NCBI RefSeq assembly: GCF_000955955.1
Contig: NZ_JYJG01000532.1
Location: forward strand, 1-11,856
Direction of reading: 5' to 3'
DNA: 11,856 nt
Origin: Lentzea aerocolonigenes
Lineage (GTDB): Bacteria > Actinomycetota > Actinomycetes > Mycobacteriales > Pseudonocardiaceae
Part shown: in pieces, positions 6,950 to 11,856 of the stretch
Layout: each line of letters opens with the position of its first letter
Numbering within the stretch: the first letter of the stretch is position 1
Notes under the pieces: model-generated
The model's database searches: none
Told to the model about the DNA's origin: nothing
The model's input: the letters and a program-made list of their open reading frames with translations, nothing else
Position numbers and translations under genes: made by a program

Positions 6950-7308
6950 GGCTCGATGTCCTCCGCCTCGACCACCTGACGCACCTCGACCGACATCTCC
7001 TCGACGCCGGCGAAGCAGGTGATGTACTCCTCGCCGAGGGCCGTGGCCTCCGCGAGGTCCTTCGCGTTGATGATCATGAACCCGCCGACGACCTCCTTGG
7101 CCTCGGCGAACGGCCCGTCGATCGACCTGACCGCGGCACCGCGCCTGCGCACCACCGCGCCCTTGTTGTGCACACCGTCAGCGGTGAGCAGGGCGCCGTT
7201 CGCGACCAGCTTCTCGATGAAGCCGTTCATCCGCTCGATGAGCTCCGGGTTCGGCTCCCACGAGGCCGGGTCGTCCTCCAGGACTCGGTGAATGAGCATG
7301 AACCGCAT
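6934..7308 (-). CDS. YCII-related (DGPF-domain) protein
   Basis: This 124-residue cytoplasmic protein has the ferredoxin-like alpha/beta pattern of the YCII/DGPF family, including the family signature DGPFAEAKEVVGGF (64-77). It begins with MRFMLIHR, the usual first strand. Members are common in actinobacteria, often next to ECF sigma-factor genes; no sigma-factor gene is visible here. The biochemical role of the family is mostly unknown, and YciI-type dehydrochlorinase-like activity is known only for distant relatives. ATG at 7306-7308 is supported by GAGGAG about 6 nt upstream. Its 3' end overlaps the convergent cupin gene by 16 bp. The 95-bp gap upstream holds two inverted repeats and is shared with a divergent membrane-protein gene. 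Confidence 0.88.
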   Translation of the reverse strand: MRFMLIHRVLEDDPASWEPNPELIERMNGFIEKLVANGALLTADGVHNKGAVVRRRGAAVRSIDGPFAEAKEVVGGFMIINAKDLAEATALGEEYITCFAGVEEMSVEVRQVVEAEDIEPYLNK

Positions 7309-7330
7309 CTTGTTCTCCTCGTTGTCGACT

Positions 7331-7350
7331 GGCAGCGGTCAGCGGCTGCC
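7331..7350. repeat. Inverted repeat GGCAGC-N8-GCTGCC
   Basis: Perfect 6-bp arms (7331-7336 and 7345-7350) with an 8-nt centre lie in the intergenic gap between the divergent YCII and membrane-protein genes. No T-run follows on either strand, so it is not an intrinsic terminator. It could be a protein-binding site or chance in GC-rich DNA. Confidence 0.3.
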
Positions 7351-7357
7351 ACCCCTG

Positions 7358-7369
7358 CGTCGATCGACG
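7358..7369. promoter_or_regulatory. 12-bp perfect palindrome, possible operator
   Basis: CGTCGATCGACG is a perfect 12-bp palindrome 8 bp after the previous inverted repeat and 35 bp before the membrane-protein start. Its position in a divergent promoter gap is typical of a dimeric repressor site. No regulator gene adjoins it in this window, and the assignment rests on symmetry alone. Confidence 0.3.
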
Positions 7370-7403
7370 TCACGGAGCTTTCGACATTCGGCACCATGAC
7401 CGG

Positions 7404-7823
7404 GTGAACTTTTCCAGATTGGTCGTTCCGCTGCTGAGCATGTGGTTCTTCGGCAACCTCTACGAGCAGGTCGTGTGGAACCCGCAGCTACTGGCCGATC
7501 CGCGGCCGGGGTCGCTGGTCGGCGTGTTCGCCGCGGGTAGCCCGGTCTACTACTACCTGCCGTGGGGGCCGCTCGCCGTGGTTCTCGCCGTCGTCTCAGG
7601 TGCGCCGAGGTGGGCGCTCAGCTGCCTGGCGTTGTCGGTAGCGGCCAAGATCCTGCTGATCACGCAGGTCAACCCGGTGTTCCGCGACCCGGCCGCCAGC
7701 CGCGACACCGTGCACCACCACGCGGTCGTGTGGGCGTTCGGCAACGCCGTCGTGCTGGTCGCGGTGGCGGCCGCGATCCTCCTGGTTCAGCGTGCGCAGC
7801 GCAGGCCCGCGTCCCCCGCGTAA
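7404..7823 (+). CDS. Small integral membrane protein, about four helices
   Basis: I do not recognise this 139-residue protein with certainty. It is strongly hydrophobic with probable membrane segments near 5-20, 52-66, 70-88 and 108-129 and a basic C-terminal tail (QRAQRR), which suggests a cytoplasmic C-terminus. Noticeable conserved-looking features are FFGNLYEQVVWNP (15-27) in the first helix region, SPVYYYLPWGP (46-56) and HHHAVVWAFGNAV (104-116) leading into the last helix. The layout is reminiscent of DUF1772/anthrone-oxygenase-like small membrane proteins, but I cannot confirm that. GTG at 7404 lacks a clear ribosome-binding site; an internal ATG at 7440 is an alternative but would cut the first helix. 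It is divergent from the YCII gene. Confidence 0.72.
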   Translation: MNFSRLVVPLLSMWFFGNLYEQVVWNPQLLADPRPGSLVGVFAAGSPVYYYLPWGPLAVVLAVVSGAPRWALSCLALSVAAKILLITQVNPVFRDPAASRDTVHHHAVVWAFGNAVVLVAVAAAILLVQRAQRRPASPA

Positions 7824-7965
7824 CACCCTGGTCCGAGCCTGGTGGCGTTCACGAACAGCAGCACGCACTCGTCGCTCGCGAACCCGGCGATCAGTGCTCC
7901 GCGCCGCGCGCAGCGTGGAGGCCGAAACCGCCTGGCTGGGCGCCGTTTCCTCGGCTTTCACCCGG
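7824..7965. other. Intergenic gap between convergent genes, no convincing gene
   Basis: These 142 bp separate the 3' ends of the membrane-protein and GMC genes. I see no strong hairpin plus T-run terminator. Two plus-strand frames have coding-like third positions in part (about 7842-7910 in one, about 7905-8016 in another, the latter ending antisense to the GMC tail), which might mark a decayed gene, but neither has a start with a ribosome-binding site or a recognisable domain. Confidence 0.4.
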
Positions 7966-9654
7966 TCACCGGTCGTGCGCGAGGTGCGCCGGCTGGCTCA
8001 GCTCGACGCGGCGTGACACGAGGTGGTCGGCCGTTCGCAAGGCCAGTGCGGCCATCGTGAGCGACGGGTTGGACGTGCCGAGCGACGGCATGCTGCCGCA
8101 GCCCACCGCGTACAGGTTGGGGTGGTCCCAGCAGCGTTGCCACTGGTCCACGACCGAGGTTTCCTTTCGCGCGCCCATGATGTGCGTGCCGCCGCCGTGG
8201 CCCGCGCCCCAGTAGCGCAGGGGTTCGCCGTTGTGCTCGAAGTACCTTTCCTCGTCCGGCTTGTACGACGTGTAGTCCTCGGCTTTGAGCATCTCGAACA
8301 GCTGGTCCGAGACCCGTTTCGCCGCCAGGAGCCCGTCTTTCACGTAGTCCGACAGTCCATACTGGATGCTCGGGCGCGGGTTGCCCAGTGCGTCTGCTGC
8401 TGAGGCCAGCGTGACGCGGTTGGCCGGGTCCGCTTCCTGCTCGATCTCGAACTGCAGTGTGAACTGTCTGCCGACCCGTTCTGCGACCGCTTTCCTCAGG
8501 GCGTTGCCGCGCAGGCCCGCCGCGACGAACTCGGCCGTGTCGGAGTCGGGACTGCCCGCTGACCAGCCCCAGCCCCAGTTGCCGATCTCGATGCGGAACG
8601 GCGCTCGCCTGCCGCGTTCTCCGCCTGCCCGGAACGCCTCGATGCTCGTCGTCGAGCCCGGTCCGCGGAACGGTCCGACCGGTTGCGGCATCAACGCCCA
8701 CGTCAGCAGCGCGGGGTGGTCCATGAGGTTGCGGCCGACCTGGTCGCTGCTGTTCGCGAGGCCGGACATGAGCAGCAGCTTGGCGTTCTCGATGGCGTGC
8801 GCTGCGAGCACGACCACGTCCGCCTCGACCTCGTGCCGGGTGTGCCTGCCGGTCGTGTCGTCGGTGTAGCGCTGGTAGCTGACCTTGGTGATGCGTCCGA
8901 ACTCGTCGGCGTGCACCCGGTTCGCGACGCATCTCGTGCGCAGCTCGACTTGGTTCGACCAGCGTTTCTGCGTTCGGCGCGGCGTGTACTTGGCGTTCTC
9001 CGGGCACACCGGCACGCAGCTCGCGAACCCCGAGCACAGGTGTCCGTCGGGCCGGTAGCCCCTGGTGGCGATTCCGTTGCGCGCCTGCGGTGTACCGGTG
9101 ACGAGAAGCTCACGCCCGTCGATGCTCCGTCCGTCCACAACGGACGCAACGGCGTGATCCAGATACGTGCGGGGCAGGGCGTGCATGGGATACGCGTAGC
9201 CGTCCGCGACCGGGACGTGCTGCCGTTGCTCGTCGGCGTCGGCCGAGACCCCGATCTCCCACTCCGCCGCGCGGTAGCAGGGCTCCAGGTCGTCGTACTC
9301 GATCGGCCAGCTGCGGCCGCGGCCGAGGTCCGCGGTGTGGAAGTCCTCTGGGTGCATGCGGGGCGTGATGCCGGTCCAGACGGTGCCGGTGCCGCCGTTC
9401 ATCCGCAGGTACGGGCTGCTGTAGGCGAACGGCCCGGTCCCGGTGTTGATCACGTAGTCGCTCGACGGCGCGGCCACCGTGGTCCGGTAGGGCGCGAGCG
9501 GTGATTTGACCAGTGCGGTGTGAAACCTCCGCACTGCCTCGTCGTGTTCGGTCTCGGCGCCCGCCTCCAGCACGATCACCTGAAACCCGTTGTCCCCCAG
9601 CACTTTCGCGATCAACGAGCCGGCGAACCCTGCCCCGACCACCACGGCCCTCAT
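7966..9654 (-). CDS. GMC-family FAD dehydrogenase, sugar/gluconate-dehydrogenase large-subunit type
   Basis: This 562-residue flavoprotein begins with an FAD-binding Rossmann motif (GAGFAG at 7-12, acidic E30 ending strand 2) and includes the GMC pattern RMNGGTGTVWTG (84-95). C207, C213 and C217 (C-X5-C-X3-C, in CSGFASCVPVC) match the cysteine spacing that binds a 3Fe-4S cluster in FAD-glucose dehydrogenase and gluconate 2-dehydrogenase large subunits. The catalytic region shows HGGGTHIMG (486-494) with H486 in HxxGTxxMG, and N529 in SNPSLTMAALALR. It should oxidise a sugar, polyol or related alcohol. ATG at 9652-9654 gives the Rossmann fold at the N-terminus and overlaps the small-subunit stop (ATGA); the longer open frame upstream is that gene in another frame. 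No signal peptide is present, and no cytochrome c subunit gene adjoins it. Confidence 0.92.
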   Translation of the reverse strand: MRAVVVGAGFAGSLIAKVLGDNGFQVIVLEAGAETEHDEAVRRFHTALVKSPLAPYRTTVAAPSSDYVINTGTGPFAYSSPYLRMNGGTGTVWTGITPRMHPEDFHTADLGRGRSWPIEYDDLEPCYRAAEWEIGVSADADEQRQHVPVADGYAYPMHALPRTYLDHAVASVVDGRSIDGRELLVTGTPQARNGIATRGYRPDGHLCSGFASCVPVCPENAKYTPRRTQKRWSNQVELRTRCVANRVHADEFGRITKVSYQRYTDDTTGRHTRHEVEADVVVLAAHAIENAKLLLMSGLANSSDQVGRNLMDHPALLTWALMPQPVGPFRGPGSTTSIEAFRAGGERGRRAPFRIEIGNWGWGWSAGSPDSDTAEFVAAGLRGNALRKAVAERVGRQFTLQFEIEQEADPANRVTLASAADALGNPRPSIQYGLSDYVKDGLLAAKRVSDQLFEMLKAEDYTSYKPDEERYFEHNGEPLRYWGAGHGGGTHIMGARKETSVVDQWQRCWDHPNLYAVGCGSMPSLGTSNPSLTMAALALRTADHLVSRRVELSQPAHLAHDR

Positions 9655-9929
9655 CTGACGCTGCTTCTGGGTCTGCGCTCCCAGCTCCCGAACCCAGGCC
9701 CCGCCGTGCCCGGAGCAGGTGCGTTGACGGCCTTCCACGCCAGCCCCTCGGCGTAGGCGCGGGAGCTTGGAATCACCCCGCGCCACACGCCGGTGTACCA
9801 GAGCTGGATCAGCTCAGCGTCCGTTGCGTCCTGTGCGATCACGCGGTACTGCTCGACCAGTCCGGTCGACCTCAGCTCCTCCGCCGAGAACCCGGTCAGC
9901 TCGGCGGACAACTCCACGAAGGCGTCCAT
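9651..9929 (-). CDS. Sorbitol-dehydrogenase-type (FAD-SLDH) small subunit
   Basis: This 92-residue protein matches the small-subunit family of membrane-bound FAD dehydrogenases (Pfam FAD-SLDH type): FVELSAELTGF (4-14), LWYTG (43-47), then YAEGLAWKAV, a proline/glycine stretch and GFGSWERRP ending at 87. Its partner is the GMC subunit encoded by the next gene, whose ATG overlaps its stop. Known members are about 150-170 residues and usually start with a twin-arginine signal that carries the large subunit across the membrane. Here the conserved part begins almost at the start, and even the open frame up to a TTG at 9998 contains no RR motif. ATG at 9927-9929 has AGGA 7 nt upstream. The short form suggests a complex that stays in the cytoplasm. 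Confidence 0.8.
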   Translation of the reverse strand: MDAFVELSAELTGFSAEELRSTGLVEQYRVIAQDATDAELIQLWYTGVWRGVIPSSRAYAEGLAWKAVNAPAPGTAGPGFGSWERRPRSSVR

Positions 9930-9981
9930 GGCGACATCCTGGGCGGAGGATCTGTCCTGCGCCAAACGATCTGAGCAATGC

Positions 9982-10314
9982 TCACCCGCGTGGCCCAACC
10001 GCCATTTCGCCGAGCAGCGACCAGTCGTCCTGCTCCAGCACCGCGTTCACGATCTTCGGCGTCTCTTCCAGGTACGGCGGCAGCTCGGCCTGCGCGACCT
10101 TGAAGTGCGCGGACTGCACGTGCGCCGCACCCGCGTCGCCATCCCGGAACGCCTCGACGAGCACGTACACGGCCTCGTCGTCGATGCTTCGCGACCAGTC
10201 GAACCACAGGCAGCCCGGTTCGGCGCGGGTCGCCTCGGTGAAGCCGCGGGAGATCTCCGGCCAGGTGTCCGCGTACTCCGGCAGGATCCTGAACTTGGCG
10301 GTGATGAAGATCAA
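9982..10314 (-). CDS. Antibiotic biosynthesis monooxygenase (ABM) domain protein
   Basis: This 110-residue protein has the dimeric alpha/beta-barrel ABM fold (YgiN/quinol monooxygenase-like): first strand IFITAKFRILP, a helix with FTEATRAEPGCLWFDWSRS, EAVYVLVEAFRDGDAGAAHVQSAHFK, the usual strand followed by the His-containing helix, and a C-terminal strand. Members oxidise quinols or aromatic polyketides without cofactor, or act as heme or small-molecule enzymes; the substrate here is unknown. I chose TTG at 10312-10314 because AAGGAGG lies 5 nt upstream (complement of 10320-10326) and the fold begins directly after it; no ATG or GTG is available nearby. The same frame stays open far upstream only because it is antisense to the exporter gene. 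It precedes the small-subunit and GMC genes on the same strand with a 52-bp gap and is probably co-transcribed. Confidence 0.85.
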   Translation of the reverse strand: MIFITAKFRILPEYADTWPEISRGFTEATRAEPGCLWFDWSRSIDDEAVYVLVEAFRDGDAGAAHVQSAHFKVAQAELPPYLEETPKIVNAVLEQDDWSLLGEMAVGPRG

Positions 10315-10396
10315 GACGGCCTCCTTCTGGTGATCGCACCTCAACCCTATGGGGTGGCGCTGAGCCTTTGCGCGGTGAATCCGGCTGAGCGCGAAA

Positions 10397-10519
10397 TCAG
10401 GACCACTCCAGCACGGCGTCCTTCTCGATCGTGCGGTCGGGGTCGAGCGGAAAGACGTCGCGCGGAAAGACGTCGTCCGCGAGCGTGCTGTCCGCGACCG
10501 GAGAAGCCTTCGCACCCAC
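10397..10519 (-). CDS. Candidate 40-residue small protein, unknown
   Basis: This short open frame lies in the 255-bp gap between the ABM gene and the divergent MFS gene. Starting at GTG 10517-10519 (AAGG 6 nt upstream), it encodes an acidic peptide beginning VGAKASPVAD and ending EKDAVLEWS. Third codon positions are overwhelmingly G or C and first positions are G-rich, as in the neighbouring real genes. The middle holds a repeated DVFP motif (DVFPR-DVFPLD), encoded by the 14-bp repeat at 10447-10475, whose 15-bp period keeps the frame. It precedes the ABM-small subunit-GMC genes on the same strand. I recognise no family. The frame is also open upstream without a standard start, so it could instead be a remnant of a longer gene. 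Confidence 0.35.
   Translation of the reverse strand: MGAKASPVADSTLADDVFPRDVFPLDPDRTIEKDAVLEWS
10447..10475. repeat. Tandem direct repeat, 14-bp identical units, 15-bp period
   Basis: GCGGAAAGACGTCG occurs at 10447-10460 and again at 10462-10475 with one base between. Each copy contains the palindrome GACGTC. It falls inside the candidate small gene, where the period of 15 equals five codons, and also inside the promoter gap of the divergent MFS gene, so it may be coding duplication or a paired regulator site. Confidence 0.6.
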
Positions 10520-10578
10520 ACGACCGACCTTGGCCAGCGGGTCCGACGATCCTGGGCCATCATCGGCCCGTGCCCGAG

Positions 10579-11856
10579 ATGATCGACACCCGCCGGCGGA
10601 ACCTGGTCGTCGCGGCCGTGCTGCTCGCCATGCTGCTGGCCGCCCTCGACCAGACGATCGTGTCCACCGCGCTGCCCACGATGGTGGCCGAACTGGGTGG
10701 CGGCCCGCACCTGTCGTGGGTGGTGACGTCGTACCTGCTCGCCGAGACGATCATGACGGTGCTGATCGGCAAGTTCGGCGACCTCTACGGGCGCAAGAAG
10801 ACGTTCCTGGTCAGCGTCGTGCTGTTCCTGGTCGGGTCGTTCTTCGCGGGCTGGTCGGAGTCGATGGGGATGCTCATCGCCTTCCGGGCCGTGCAGGGCC
10901 TGGGCGCTGGCGGGCTCATGGTCACCTCGACGGCGATCATCGCGGACGTCGTGCCGTTGCGGGAGCGCGGGAAGTTCCAGGGGTTCGCGGGCGCGGTGTT
11001 CGGCATCGCGACGGTGGCCGGGCCGTTGCTCGGCGGGCTGTTCGTCGACCACCTGAGCTGGCGGTGGGCGTTCTACGTCAACATCCCGCTCGGGGTGGCG
11101 GTGGTGCTGGTCGCGATCGCCGCGCTGCCGACGATCAAGGCAGACGGGCATCCGAAGATCGACTACGCCGGCATCGCGCTGATCGCGCTCGCGGCGACCG
11201 GGTTGACGCTGGTCACGAGCTGGGGCGGCACCGAGTACCCGTGGACGTCGCCGACGATCCTGTGGATGGCGGCGGGGTCTGTGGTCCTGCTGGTGGCGTT
11301 CGTCCTCGTCGAGCAACGCGCGGCCGAGCCGATGCTGCCGATGAGGTTGTTCCGCAGCAGGGTGTTCACGGTGTCGGGGATCCTGAGCTTCGTCGTCGGG
11401 TTCGCGATGCTCGGCGGCATCACGTACCTGCCGATCTACCTGCAGTACGTGCGCGGCGAGTCGGCCACGGCGTCGGGACTCTGGATGCTGCCGCTGATCG
11501 CCGGGCTGATGTCGACGGCGCTGCTCACCGGCAACACGATCAGCCGCACCGGCAAGTACCGGGCGTTCCCGATCGTCGGATCGGTGGGCCTGACCGTCGG
11601 CATCTTCCTGCTGTCCTATTTGGACGCCGGCACGAGCTACTGGGTGATGGGCGCGTTCATGGTCGTGCTCGGCGCGGGCATCGGCCTGGTGATGCAGGTG
11701 CCGGTGATCGTCGTGCAGAGCACCACCAACTACTCCGACCTCGGCGTGGCCACGTCCGGCATCAGCTTCCTGCGCACGATGGGCAGCTCGTTCGGCGTCG
11801 CGATGTTCGGCACGATCTACGCGAACCAGCTGCCGAAGCACCTGGTGGTGCCGCCG
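10579..11856 (+). CDS. MFS multidrug exporter, DHA2 (14-helix, EmrB/QacA-type), 3' end cut by window
   Basis: 426 residues are visible and the gene runs off the right edge, so the last helices and any C-terminal tail are missing (family members are typically about 500 or more residues). It is a proton-driven drug exporter of the inner membrane: LDQTIVSTALP in helix 1 (23-33), loop 2-3 motif A GKFGDLYGRKK (64-74), motif B arginine R103 in AFRAVQGLGAGG, and the antiporter motif C GIATVAGPLLGG (142-153), followed by WRWAFYVNIP (161-170), a DHA2 hallmark. The start is ATG at 10579-10581 or in-frame GTG at 10570-10572; neither has a clear ribosome-binding site, so a leaderless message is possible. 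It is divergent from the ABM/GMC operon. The substrate is unknown. Confidence 0.9.
   Translation, partial: MIDTRRRNLVVAAVLLAMLLAALDQTIVSTALPTMVAELGGGPHLSWVVTSYLLAETIMTVLIGKFGDLYGRKKTFLVSVVLFLVGSFFAGWSESMGMLIAFRAVQGLGAGGLMVTSTAIIADVVPLRERGKFQGFAGAVFGIATVAGPLLGGLFVDHLSWRWAFYVNIPLGVAVVLVAIAALPTIKADGHPKIDYAGIALIALAATGLTLVTSWGGTEYPWTSPTILWMAAGSVVLLVAFVLVEQRAAEPMLPMRLFRSRVFTVSGILSFVVGFAMLGGITYLPIYLQYVRGESATASGLWMLPLIAGLMSTALLTGNTISRTGKYRAFPIVGSVGLTVGIFLLSYLDAGTSYWVMGAFMVVLGAGIGLVMQVPVIVVQSTTNYSDLGVATSGISFLRTMGSSFGVAMFGTIYANQLPKHLVVPP

Noticed and set aside
7331..7350. Hairpin as an intrinsic terminator
   Set aside because: There is no T-run on either side, and the dyad lies upstream of both flanking genes, not downstream.
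10397..10519. Mycofactocin-type precursor gene (because of the nearby GMC oxidoreductase)
   Set aside because: The peptide does not end in the Val-Tyr of MftA, and no radical SAM or chaperone gene is present; the GMC protein pairs with an FAD-SLDH small subunit instead.
9982..11841. Open minus-strand frame of about 619 codons covering the ABM gene and the whole MFS region
   Set aside because: Only its last 110 codons are a real gene. The rest is antisense to an intact MFS exporter with clear family motifs and translates to a low-complexity Arg/His/Gln/Asp-rich sequence typical of a GC-rich shadow.

Overview
The window is high-GC DNA with strong G/C preference at codon third positions, frequent GTG/TTG starts and tight stop/start overlaps. 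This fits an actinobacterium. The gene families present (a luciferase-like monooxygenase/FMN reductase pair of the corynebacterial CE1758/CE1759 type, a DHA2 exporter, a YCII/DGPF protein) suggest Pseudonocardiales or a related order, but the genus cannot be fixed from this sequence. No rRNA, tRNA, CRISPR array, transposase, integrase or replication origin is visible.

Layout, left to right. (1) 60-1583, minus: a 507-residue protein with a C-terminal AbiEii-type nucleotidyltransferase domain and an unrecognised ~270-residue N-terminal region. (2) 1673-3914, plus: a three-gene operon with 4-bp overlaps encoding an FMN-dependent luciferase-like monooxygenase, a MarR repressor and the partner FMN reductase. 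An imperfect 26-bp inverted repeat at 1625-1650, in front of the operon, is a good candidate MarR operator. (3) 3905-6350, minus and convergent: a NitT/TauT-type ABC importer (binding lipoprotein, ATPase, permease), also joined by 4-bp overlaps. (4) 6419-6949, plus: a cupin whose metal site looks like three histidines without the usual glutamate. (5) 6934-7308, minus: a YCII/DGPF-domain protein. (6) 7404-7823, plus: a small four-helix membrane protein. (7) 7966-10314, minus: an ABM-fold monooxygenase, a sorbitol-dehydrogenase-type small subunit and a GMC flavoprotein with an Fe-S cysteine motif. (8) 10397-10519, minus: a possible 40-codon small gene with an internal 15-bp tandem repeat. (9) 10579 to the right edge, plus: a 14-helix-type MFS drug exporter, cut by the window end.

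How the genes may work together. The monooxygenase and FMN reductase form a two-component flavin system, with MarR as probable local regulator. The facing ABC importer belongs to the transporter class that serves sulfonate, nitrate, pyrimidine-precursor and flavin uptake, so the first half resembles an alkanesulfonate (ssu) gene set rearranged into two convergent units; the substrate is unknown. The GMC/small-subunit pair looks like an FAD sugar or polyol dehydrogenase, but it has no export signal and no cytochrome subunit in the window. Most of the window reads as an accessory oxidative-metabolism and transport region. No complete novel system is evident. The items most worth a second look are the AbiEii fusion, the candidate small gene, the 3-His cupin and the possibly cytoplasmic GMC dehydrogenase.
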